Positions 9,322 through 19,292 of a DNA stretch of 64,000 bases are shown here, piece after piece (position 1 is the first letter of the stretch; each line of letters opens with the position of its first letter). Position numbers and translations under genes: made by a program. Source of the stretch: Elymus sibiricus (Eukaryota; Streptophyta; Magnoliopsida; Poales; Poaceae); assembly GCA_039707655.1 (NCBI GenBank), contig CM077665.1, positions 288,800,205 to 288,864,204 on the forward strand. Direction: 5' to 3'. Below the pieces are notes generated by a model, which was not told where the DNA came from, did not search any database, and saw nothing but the letters and a program-made list of their open reading frames with translations.

Positions 9322-10397
9322 TCAACGAATGATCTGGCTGGCTTCCACCTCATCCTCAGGGAGCTCTTGCCGAAGCAAGTATGCTATGTAGGGTTCTGTC
9401 CACTCGGGGATGATCACTAGTACATCATGGACCAGGTCAACCACCGCTGGGACGTCAACCTCAGTCCGATTAGATGGATCGACCGGTTGTGGGGGCTTCT
9501 CTAAGAAAGGATCTTGTTTGATAGTTGGGGCGTGCAGGTGTTCCAGGAACACATCTTTCAGAACAGCTCGCTGAGTGGAACCGATCTTAGCCAAGTCATC
9601 TGCTCCTGATTCTTGATTCGGGGAATGTGATGTAACTCCAAACCCTTGAAGTTCTTCTCCAGCTTCCTGACGGCGTTGCAGTAGCCTGTCATTGCTGGGA
9701 TCCGAATGTCCCATTCTTTTATCACTTGGTTCACCACTAGGTCTGAATCGCCATAGACCATCAACCGGCGAACGCCGAGAGAGATAGCCATGCGCAACCC
9801 GTACAGGACTGCTTCTTACTAGGCCTCTTTGTTGGACGAATCGAAATGAATCTGGAGCACATAGCTCCGACGGTGTCCTCTGGGGGAAACTAGGAACACT
9901 CATCCCCCGAGCCATGGAGCATCTTGGATCCATCAAGGAACATGGTCCAATGCTCGGGGAGGCTCAGGGGCCGGTTGCTCCTGTTCGGCCCATTCGGCCA
10001 GGAAGTCAACTAGAGCTTGACACTTCATTCCTTTCTTGGCTTCAAACTTGATCTCCAAAAAAAGGAGCTCAATCGCCCATTTGGCCACTCGGCCGATGGC
10101 GTCTCTGTTGTTCAGAATCTCTGACAGGGGAGCATCGCTGATCACCGTGACCGAGTGGTCTTGGAAGTAATGAACCACCTTATTCATAGTCAGATACATA
10201 CCATAAACTAGTTGTTGGTAATGTGGGTACCTTTGCTTGGAAGGGGTCAGAACCTCTGATATGTAATAGACAGAGCGTTGGATCTTGAACGCTTTGCCTT
10301 GCTCTTCGCGATCCACAGTGTGCATGATGCTAACCACTTGATTTGTGGCTGTAATATACAAGAGCAGAGGCTCTCGGCTACCCGGAGGAGCTAACAC
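9322..10397 (-). pseudogene. G0 RNase H region
   Basis: From the right: the RT-RNase H connection (LLLYITATNQVVS, then YISEVLTPSKQRYPHYQQLVY), a stretch typical of Tat/Gypsy elements ending FLAEWAEQEQPAPEP, then RNase H with degenerate TMFLDGSK near 9930, LMVYGDSDLVVNQV near 9760 and the C-terminal helix. At least two frame changes occur (near 9935 and 9800). The role would be removal of the RNA strand during reverse transcription. The final part leads towards the integrase zinc region. Confidence 0.8.
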
Positions 10398-10417
10398 CGG
10401 CTGAGTAAAGCTTTGAG

Positions 10418-11482
10418 TTATTGGAATGTAGCTTGTGCCTCAGTCGTCCACTTGAACAAGTCTGATTTCTTCATCATTCGGTAAAGAGGCAGTGCCTTCT
10501 CACCGAATCTTGAGATGAACCTACTGAGGGATGCAAGGAGGACTATGAGCTTCTGTATGTCGTGTAGATGCTTTGGTTGTTTCACTCGGACGATGGCACC
10601 GATCTTGTCAAGGTTGGCATTGATCCCATGTTCGGAAACGAGGAACCGAGTAACTTGCCAGCGGGGACCCCGAAAGTGCACTTGACTGGGTTGAGCTTTA
10701 TTCCGAAGTGCCGCAGGTTCACGAAGGTTTTCGCGAGGTCAGTTAGGAGGTCGGAACCTTGCCTGGACTTGATGACGATGCCATCAATATATACCTCCAT
10801 GTTCCGACTGATCTGTTTTTGCAAGCATTTTTTGGATCATGCGTTGGAAGTTAGCCCCGGCGTTTTTAAGACCAAATGACATTGTGATATATCAGAAACA
10901 CCCAAATGGGGTGATAAAGTTTGTTTCTATTTCATCTGGACCATACAATCGGATCTTTTGGTACCCGGAGTACGCATCCAGTAGAATCTACTATTTGATA
11001 TATGCAAGGTAAGGGAAAATGATGCTTCGGGCAGGCCCGATTGATGCACTTGAAGTCGATACACATCCAGAGGGACTTATCCTTCTTAGGCACCAAGACG
11101 ACGTTGGCGAGCCACACGGAGTCGATACTTAGCCAGCTCCCTGGGAACACCCAGCATGTCGGAGGGCTTCCATGCAAAGATATCCCCGTTCTCACGGAGG
11201 AATAGGATGAGCTCACCTTCCTATTTTTCACCGAGTGTCGTGGAGATACTGGTCGACGCCGCACTCGGATCTGACGGATGGACATGAACTGGCTTTCTCT
11301 CTCTGGTCGACTAAAAACCACACTCCATAGTCAGCTTCTTTGACCGGAGCAGCTTAGCAGCATCCACTATCCTCTTGTACTGGTCGACCTTGGCAACTGC
11401 TATATGCTCGTCTGCGATTTGAGAACCTTTCTAGAGGCACTCTTCGGGCTATCCTCCGAATGCCCGTGAAGGCGATCACACT
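10418..11482 (-). pseudogene. G0 reverse transcriptase, several lesions, catalytic motif altered
   Basis: From the right: a linker after protease (ADEHIAVAKVDQYKRIVDAA near 11400), then WLANVVLVPKKDKSLWMCIDF (about 11110-11050), LDAYSGYQKIRLYGPDE (about 10970), FGLKNAGANFQRMIQKML (about 10880-10830) and YIDGIVIKSRQGSDLL (10795-10750). The last is the YxDD site with the second Asp changed to Gly, so the polymerase would be inactive even if translated. The thumb (GKALPLYRMMKKSDLFKW-like, near 10480) is recognisable. Stops and frameshifts separate all of these blocks. Confidence 0.82.
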
Positions 11483-12293
11483 TGCCGGATTTCGGGCTCC
11501 GCAAAACCCTCAAGGTTCGATCACAGGGGCGTGTTCGGAGATTCCCTACAGCTTCGCCCTACCTAGCTCACTAATCCTGCTTTGGTGGATTGCCTCTCGT
11601 GGAGATATGGTGGATGAACTAGTACAATGATGAGGAGCCTCGTGATGGCGCTCCTGAGGTGTTCTGGGCTCTCTGCTAGCTTCGTGTTGGATCCTAGGGA
11701 TCGACTGGCTCTCCCCCCTCTACGGTGCAGCCTAGCCTCTATATATAGCGGTGGCCCGGGTCCTCTTCCCTTATCGCAATGGCGGGAAGGGATCCCACAA
11801 CGGCCAAATTTGAAGGGGGACAGGAGTACATCCGCACCCTGTCCAAAGGCGGTCTTCGCCTGCAAAGTAGCTGTCGATGATGCAGAGGTGGGCTCGGCGA
11901 TGACATCCGTCCTGCGGGGCTCGAGGTCGTGGCCTTGTTTCACCGGAATGGAAACCTTTGGCGGGTGCTTTGGGAACCCGCGTACATCCTTGCCCCCTTT
12001 GCACTAAAGGGCAAACTGCTCCGTCTGGCGCGTTGGCGCCCGCCTGTCCTTACTTGCGTCATCTTTGACTCCTGAGGCCGGGCTCTGCATAGAGATCTCC
12101 GCCGCTCCGGAGGGGCCCTGAGGAGGCCCTCCGTTTGCTGATCTTGGCGCTGCTCTCCCTCACGAGCCTAGGGGCCTCGCGAGGGCCTTGTCTTGAGTGG
12201 GGCCACGTCTGGCTGTGCTTGGCTGGCGAGGTGGGCCATGCCCTGGGCCGCAGGCAGGCAGGTCAGGGTACCCCCGTTCCCAGAACGCCGACA
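11483..12293 (-). repeat. E2 3' LTR (left)
   Basis: 811 bp, TGCCGGATTTCGGG to CGCCGACA. Compared with the right LTR it lacks about 96 bp after GCTCACTA near 11568. A TATATATA box lies at about 11740 in a CTCTATATATAGCGG context. Confidence 0.88.
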
Positions 12294-12308
12294 GTAGCCC
12301 CCGGGCCC
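12294..12308 (-). other. E2 polypurine tract
   Basis: On the minus strand GGGCCCGGGGGCTAC directly precedes the 3' LTR. This is the expected plus-strand primer site and fixes the element orientation. Confidence 0.7.
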
Positions 12309-12676
12309 GAGCCGCACTCGAGCTGACTTCTGGGCGAAGCCTCGAGGGTGGCCCGAAGCGCCGCAGGCCCCAAACGCTTTCGGGCCAGGCTTTATACGCG
12401 TCGGGTGCCTGGGTGGCGACGCCCCCTCTCCCCGAGGGCGTCAGGAAACGCTCCAAGTCAAATTGACGCGACGTTCGGGCGTAGCGCCGGCCATCATTGC
12501 CCTTCCTTGAATGCTTCAGGTGCTTCCAGCCTCTACTCCTTGGGCCACGCGGATGTGACCCATCAATCGGCAGGAGAAACGACGTGAACGGTACTGCGTC
12601 GATCGAACCGCTCCGCGGCGCCCGAGAGGTGCACGATGCCTGCTCTCCCACGACACCTCATGGCTGCAGTTACGCC

Positions 12677-12683
12677 TATAAAT
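12677..12683 (+). promoter_or_regulatory. Putative TATA box of the E2 antisense gene
   Basis: TATAAAT in CGCCTATAAATCCGCC, 112 bp before the ATG at 12789. It is followed at the expected distance by a C- and G-rich start region. It points opposite to the E2 genome direction, so it would drive only the antisense gene. Confidence 0.5.
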
Positions 12684-12788
12684 CCGCCCCGCCCCTGGCA
12701 GGGGAGGGGCAACGCAGTCTTGAGGGATCTTATTGCTTCCTTCGCTCCGCCGAGAAAGCCCTCTTCTCATCCCATCTTCTCGTCTTCC

Positions 12789-13652
12789 ATGGCGTTTGGA
12801 GGAAGCACTGCGGGCGCGCGGAAGCGCGCGGCACCGCCGGCTCCCTCGTCTTCCTCCGGAGGTAGCGGCGGGGGGCCCTCGGGGTCGGCTCAAGTTCGCC
12901 GGCGCTGGGCCTTGGTCGATGAGTGAGTACTCCGCCGCCTCTCTCTTCCTTAGACGTTTTGCTCTGCGTTTTGAGCACGATCCTCTCCTTCTCCCAGGGC
13001 GCCTGCGGCCAAGAAGCGCAGGCTCGGCGAGCTCCAGGTGGTGGTGGAGGCGCTGCGGGCCCAGCTGGCGACCGCCGAGGCCTCCTTCCAAGCCGCCCTC
13101 ACGGGCGAAGCGGAGACCAGGGCGGAGCTCGCGTCCCTCCAGACTCAGGTCCAGGAGGCGCCTGACGGCGTGCAGGCCGCCCAAGACGAGGCGGTGCACG
13201 CCAAGCTGCTGGAATCCCAACGCGCCAAGCAGTTCCTGGGCATTGCCAGCCACGCGGCTGGCGCGGTGAGCCGGTTCGTTGGGGAAGCCCCCACGCTGCC
13301 GAACATGTGCGGCGATGGGGGCTACCTTGACTTCTTCCAGAAGGTGGTGGAGGCGGTGGAGACCGGCATCTCCCGCGTGAACGCGGACAGCGAGTCTGAC
13401 GCGCGCGACCTCCTGGACCTCACCTTGATGCTCGTCTTCTCCAACCTGCATCGCCACGCCCCGCAGCTCGACCTCCGGTGTGTCGGGGAGCCGGTGCCTG
13501 ACGGGCTCCAGCGCCCCCTACGGGATGAGGTGCGCCCGCACGTGGAGTCCATGGTGGAGCGGTTCATCCAGGTGCCCGCCTCCAGCGGGGAGGACGATTC
13601 CGACGCCGAGGCGGCCGGCGGCGCGGGTGGTGACGGTGGCTTCTCCCCCTAA
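12789..13652 (+). CDS. E2 antisense gene: two-exon coiled-coil protein, apparently intact
   Basis: Encoded opposite to the element's own genome. Exon 1 is 12789-12922 (MAFGGSTAGARKRAAPPAP), exon 2 is 12998-13652; donor GA|GTGAGT and acceptor CTCCCAG|GGC join in phase to give 789 bases, 262 residues plus stop. After a basic Ser/Gly-rich N-terminus comes KKRRLGELQ, a long coiled coil (about residues 55-120, VVVEALRAQLATAEASFQAA), then a helical domain (FLGIASHAAGAVSRF; LMLVFSNLHRHAPQLDL; RPHVESMVERF) and an acidic Gly/Asp tail. Such antisense ORFs between pol and the 3' LTR are known in grass Tat-lineage elements; their proteins resemble the C-terminal part of Transposase_28-type (PF04195) proteins. 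The function is not established. A TATA box lies upstream and no lesion is visible, although the element lacks pol. Confidence 0.65.
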
Positions 13653-15745
13653 GCATCCCTCGTCTTCTTTTCTCGGAGCCTGTAATATTTGAAGAAGAAC
13701 TCTGCCCTCGTGGGCGTTAGTTTTTTGCATAATACCTTGGTTTGCGTCCTTCCTTGTCTTAAATTGCCAGTTGCCAGCTCGCCGTTGTCGTGGCTTAGTT
13801 TCCTTGCGTGGGGCTTGACACCAGTGCTGCGGCGGCCTGGTGACGGCGGCCGTCAAGGCCCCCGCGGGGCGTCTTCTCGCGGGGTGCTGCTCATGGCCAC
13901 CGCTCCTCTGGTTGGTGGCCTTCCTGCTCGTCACGGCTGGGTCCGTTCCCTCATGCCGTTTTTCTTGGCACCTCAGGCCTCAGGGGGCTCGGTGGCCGCG
14001 CGTGATGGCCCGCAGTACCTGCATCCCCACATTAAAGCGCACAACTTCTATCCCGTCCTCGGGTCGTCATTAGATCAGGGGGTTCTTGCTAGGTTCGGTA
14101 GTGTACTTAGCTGGTGAGGTGGCGACGATCATGTTCGCGCCACGAGGCGCGACCGGGTTGTCCAGATAGTCTGTGGCTCCTCCTAGGACGCTTCCTCCTT
14201 TTTTGTGGGACGGTTTGGGAGCCCTTTCGGCACTCTATGTCTACAGGCCCCAGTCCCGCACATTTCCCGGCCGCTGCAGTATACGACTGGATCACCAGGG
14301 ACGCAACTGCGGGGTCAGGCCTCGACCCCCTTGATGCCGACCAGATCACCAAGGACAACATCAAGGGGGGGCGAGTGGCTATATGACCAGTAAGGCTCCT
14401 GAGGCGTCTTGCTCAGGAGCCCCCCTTGACGCTCAAGCCGCCCTACGTCGGCAGGTCCCAGTCCCGCGCATTTCCCGGCCACCGTAGTGTACGACCGGAT
14501 CACCAAGGACACAACTACGGGGTCAGGCCTCGGCACCCTTGATGCCGACCGGATCACCAAGGACGACACCAAGGGGGACTAGTGGCTATATGACTGGTAA
14601 GGCTCCTGAGGCGCGATGCTCAGGAGCCCCCTTTAACGCTCGGGCGATCCCCCATTCCGTCCGGTCGGCTGCTGCCTCAGGAAGCCCTAGGGCCTCCCGA
14701 GACTCCATGCTGTGGTCGGAGCCCCCGAGCGGGGGCCGACGGCTAAAAGATGCGTGCCCCTGAAGCAACAGGGCTTCGTTATCCAACCCCGAGGTGCCTC
14801 GGGGAGGCCCGGGGTGCTCGGCTCCTTGCGAAACACCAACCCAGAAAGAGAGAATGCAAGACCAGTAAAACGAGAGAACACAGAGAGAAAATTTCCCGCC
14901 CCTTTTTCTTTTAAATATAGGTTTTCGAAATCCTCAAACTTCATTCCAAAAAATGGCAATTCGAACACCAAAAAGAAGCAAGCAACCGCCGCGTCCGGCC
15001 CCTATGCTAGTCTTCGTCTTCCCCCAGCGCTGAGCGTAGGGCATCCACGTTGCATGGGCATAGCCATTAGAGGGCAGTGTTGACTTCTCCACCAGCGCGG
15101 AGCTGTGGCTTCCACGTTGCGTGGGAAGGAACCCCTCCGCGTCCTCGGGGGGCTCCGGGCGTATACAGCCCGCTCATTATTACGTGAGAGTGTCATGGCC
15201 GTAGATAGCTGGGCAAGCCCCCAGGCGCAAGGCCCGGTGGCCCCCAACTCCGTCAAGAACCATCCCATGCATTTCTGCTCGGTTGCGCGCCCTTACGACC
15301 CAAACCCGAATGCATTGTTCCCCGTGCGACCGCAGGATTGCACTCCCGCGGCCCAAACATGAGCACAATGCATCCGGCGCAGCCATAAGGGTGTTTTGTC
15401 GAGGAAGCCGCCTCGCGAGGCATCCGGGCGTCGGCCAGACACGGTCTCGAGGACCTCGTGAAGGCCAGCCTCCCAAGACTGCGCCGATGCTTCAGTTGCT
15501 GCGGGTGGCCCGCGCTGCTTGTGTCTTGCTACTCCCCCTAGGCCATCACTCCGGGGGCCTCGGGGCTCGGTTCGACGTTGCTTGCTCACGAGGGCGCTGA
15601 CTTGCGCCGCGCCTCGTGGGTCCGGGGGCGCCCTCCCTCTTTCTCCCGCTCACGCTGTCCAGGCCCGGTGCTCCGTCGGCGGAAGCCCCTAGGCTCGGCT
15701 CGGGGAGGACGCCCAGGGTGCTCCTTACTCTTGGGAGGCGCCGGC
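13653..15745. other. E2 internal non-coding region
   Basis: GC-rich sequence between the antisense gene and the E2a insertion, where a complete Tat element would carry pol. I find no RT, RNase H or integrase motifs on either strand. It includes a 208-bp tandem duplication (14244-14640). From 15400 to 15740 the minus strand is the continuation of the gag frame beyond the E2a insertion, but that frame ends at a TAA near 15725. Confidence 0.6.
14244..14640. repeat. 208-bp direct tandem duplication in E2
   Basis: CAGGCCCCAGTCCCGC at 14244 recurs as CAGGTCCCAGTCCCGC at 14452. Both copies continue with TTTCCCGGCC, a GATCACCA pair, GGGTCAGGCCTCG, TGATGCCGACC, GTGGCTATATGAC and a TGCTCAGGAGCCCCC end. 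The second copy is slightly shorter. Tandem repeats between pol and 3' LTR are common in Tat-lineage elements. Confidence 0.85.
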
Positions 15746-17249
15746 TGATGACCCACAAGTATAGGAGATCTATCGTAGTCCTTTCGATAAATAAGAGTGT
15801 CGAACCCAACGAGGAGCAGAAGGAAATGACAAGCGGTTTTCAGTAAGGTCTTCTCTGCAAGCACTGAAATTATCGGTAATAGATAGTTTTGTGATAAGGT
15901 AATTCGTAACGGGTAGCAAGTAACAAATGTAACAAAGGTGCAGCAAGGTGACCCAATCCCTTTTGTAGCAAAGGACAAGCCTGGACAAACTCTTATATAA
16001 AGCAAAGCGCTCCCGAGGACACATGGGAATTTCTGTGAAGCTAGTTTTCATCATGCTCATATGATTCGCGTTCGTTACTTTGATAATTTGATATGTGGGT
16101 GGACCGGTGCTTGGGTGCTGCCCTTAATTGGACAAGCCTCCCACATATGATTAACCTCTCTCACAGGCATCCGCAACTACAAAATAAGAATTAAGATAAA
16201 TCTAACCATAGCATGAAACATATGGATCCAAATCAGCCCCTTGCGATGCAACGCATAAACTAGGGTTTAAGCTTATGTCACTCTAGCAACCCATCATCTA
16301 CTTATTACTTCCCAATGCCTTCCTCTAGGCCCAAATAATGGTGAAATGTCATGTAGTCGACGTTCACATAACACCACTAGAGCAGAGACAACATACACCT
16401 CATCAAAATATCGAACGAATACCAAATTCACATGATTACTTATAACAAGACTTATCCCATGTCCTCAGGAACAAACGTAACTACTCACAAAGCATATTCA
16501 TGTTCATAATCAGAGGAGTATTAATTATCATTAAGGATCTGAACATATGATCTTCCACCAAGTAAACCAACGAGCATCAACTACAAGGAGAAAACAACAC
16601 TACTAGCAACCCACAGGTACCAATCTGAGGTTTTGAGACAAAGATCGAATACAAGAGATGAACTAGGATTTGAGAGGAGATGGTGTTGGTGAAGATGTTG
16701 ATGGAGATTGACCCCCTCTCGATGAGAGGATCGTTGGTGATAATGATGGCTTCGATTTCCCCCTCCGGGAGGGAAGTTTCCCCGGCAGAACAGCTCCGCC
16801 GGAGCCCTAGATTGGTTCTTTCCAAGTTTCACCTCGAGATGGCGGCGCTTCGTTCCGAAAGCTCCCTTCTGATTTTTTCCAGGTCAAAACCCTCTATATA
16901 GCAGAAGATGGGCACCAGAGGCCTGCCAGGGGGCCCACAAGCCACAGGGGCGCGCCCCCTGGCTTGTGACTCCCTGGTGGGTCCCCTCTGGTATTTCTTT
17001 CGCCCAATATTTTTTATATATTCCAAAATAATTCTCCGTAGATTTGCAGTTCTTTTGGAGTTGTGCAGAATAGGTATCTCAGATTTGCTCCTTTTCCAGT
17101 CCAGAATTCCATTTGCCGGCATTCTCCCTCTTCATGTAAACCTTGTAAAATAAGAGAGAAAAGGCATAAGTATTGTACCATAATGTGTATTAACAGCCCA
17201 TAATGCAATAAATATCGATATAAAACCATGATGCAAAATGGACGTATCA
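15746..17249 (-). repeat. E2a 3' LTR (left)
   Basis: 1504 bp, TGATGACCC to GGACGTATCA. A TATATAG box is at about 16893-16899 in CCTCTATATAGCAG. A GC-rich palindrome at 16938-16968 pairs CAAGCCACAGGGG with CCCCCTGGCTTG; the right LTR has an extra 19 bp in its loop, accounting for the length difference. Confidence 0.93.
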
Positions 17250-17264
17250 ACTCCCCCAAGCTTA
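17250..17264 (-). other. E2a polypurine tract
   Basis: Minus strand TAAGCTTGGGGGAGT immediately before the 3' LTR. A second, similar tract lies internally at 18567-18586. Confidence 0.8.
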
Positions 17265-19292
17265 GACCTCGCTTGTCCTCAAGCGAAAACCGAAATCGAT
17301 AAATATGCCCACATGTTTAGAGATAGAGGTGTCGATAAAATAAAATACGGACATGAAGGCATCATGGTTAGCTTTAGAGCAGCAAAATATATTGACATAT
17401 AATCTCTTATTCTAGAGTAACAATTCATTCACAAGGTAAAGTATGAATCAAGAACTCTATTGAGAACCAACAAACTATGATCTCAGTCAACAGAAATAAC
17501 TCATGCTCACCCACATCCGAGTGGATATATGTGTCTAGATCATTCCCCAACACATGATGCTTGCCAAGAGATAAAGACGACATAAAGGAAGTGGTGAAGA
17601 TCACCACGACTCTTGCATAAAGGTAACTACTAGAAAGTAAAGGTAACCGATAGGCCCTTCGCAGAGGGAAGCAGAGGTTGTCATGCGCTTTTATAGTTGG
17701 ATGCGCAATCCCTTAATGCAAAAGAACCTCACTTTATATTGCCCCTTGTGATAAAGAACTTTATTATGCAGTCTGTTGCTTTTATTTCTTCCATATCACA
17801 AGTTCGTATAAAGTTTATTTTCCTCACACTAATAGATCACACATATTTAGAGAGCAATTTTTATTGCTTGCACCGATGACAACTTACTTGAAGGATCTTA
17901 CTCAATCTATAGGTAGGTATGGTGGACTCTCATGGCAAAACTGGGTTATGGGTGTTTGGATGCACAAGTAGTATCTCTACTTGGTGCGGAAGTTTTGGCT
18001 AATATGGGGTGGAAGCAAGCGACACATGTTGAAGGATCTAGAACCATATAATTTCTATTCGGAAATAAGCAAACATAACCCATTATGTTGTCTTCCTTGT
18101 CCAACATCAACTTCTTAACATATAATATTTTAATGAGTGCTCACAATCATAAGAGATGTCCAAGATAATATATTCATATGTGAACCTCTCTTTCTTTATT
18201 ACTTCCTTTTAATTGCAACAATGACCAATAGCTTTGTTTGTCAACTCACAACAAGTTTCAATCGACATACTTCTTATATGTGAAGTCATCACACCCCATA
18301 AGATCATCATATATACTCTTTGCTTTTATTCTATACTTCTTTCTATTTCTTTTTCTCAAGATCATAGCAAGAAAGCAAAGCCCTCAACTCAAAACTACTC
18401 TTTATTATATAACTCTCGGACTTGCTTACATAGGGGGAACATAGAGCAAAACTCAAAACTAGATCACACTAAAGACTTTATTGTACTAGATCAAGATATA
18501 ACCAAAAGGATCGAACTAAGAAAAACGATAAAAGTAAAAGATGTGATGGTGATACGATACCGGGGCACCTCCCCCAAGCTTGGCACAAGCCAAGGGGAGT
18601 GCCCATACCCATGTGTTTAGGTGTCTTTCTTCGAAGGTGGCGATGTTATATTCTTGGCGATGATGCCCCTCAGAATGCGATTCTCCTCCTCAAGCTTATT
18701 ATTTTGCTGTCTGAGATCCATTATTTCCTTGCGAAGTTTTCCAGTGACGGTTAGAGCTCCCATAACCCATGGATGTTTCATTGATGGCCCCAGGTTGTAG
18801 ACGAGAGGTAACTTCTTGGTCTTCCTCTATGGCATCTATCCTTTTCAAGTCGTCCTCCATCTCTTCCTCCGTGGCCTGCCCGAAGTGGTTGGCTTCGCTG
18901 AATGCTCCGGACCGCGGTGTCAGGTGAGAGGCACGGCTCTCCCCGACCAACTCTTGCGAAGACATCTTGCTCTAAATCTGTTGCAGAAACAACTCAAAAT
19001 GAAAACAGGAGGTATTGTCGTGTTACGAAGGTCAAAACCTTCCGGAGATTATATAATGAATTTTTACCGACCTGAAGGAGTATACCACAAGAAAACGGAG
19101 TCCGGAGGGTACACGGGGTGGCCACAAGCCACAGGGGCGCGCCCAGGGGGGTAGGGCGCGCCCCCTGGCTTGTCGCCTCCTCGTGCACTCTTCGGATTGC
19201 TTTAAATTTTCCTAATTTTTTAAATATTCCAAAACGGATAAAAATTGCCATTGGAAAAGTTTTGGAGTCGGTTTGCTTACCGTAACACATAC
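17265..19292 (-). other. E2a 3' non-coding region with ORF3 module
   Basis: About 2 kb between integrase and PPT. Read on the minus strand it holds: a GC-rich inverted repeat resembling the LTR hairpin (about 19175-19110), the short ORF3 remnant (18965-18699), a second PPT-like tract (18586-18567), then AT-rich non-coding DNA with a short hairpin motif at 17654-17673 that is also found in E6. Confidence 0.7.
18699..18965 (-). pseudogene. E2a ORF3 remnant
   Basis: An 88-codon frame from ATG at 18965 (MSSQELVGESRASHLTPRSG), acidic in the middle (EEEMEDDLKRIDAIEEDQE). It occupies the place where E6 has its longer third ORF, between the LTR-like hairpin and the internal PPT-like tract. I see no recognised domain, and the rest of ORF3 is missing or decayed. 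Confidence 0.45.

Larger units (their letters stand above)
8639..11482 (-). mobile_element. G0 segment 1: decayed Gypsy pol (RT, RNase H, integrase)
   Basis: The 3' half of an old minus-strand Gypsy element. Its left edge is the CACTA insertion and its right edge is the E2 insertion; the protease resumes at 27573. Frameshifts and stops are frequent, in line with it being the oldest layer. The LTRs are not in the window. Confidence 0.85.

Noticed and set aside
12516..13457. Long minus-strand open frame of about 310 codons
   Set aside because: Arginine-rich shadow of the GC-rich antisense gene on the other strand; no domain pattern, and it ignores the supported intron.
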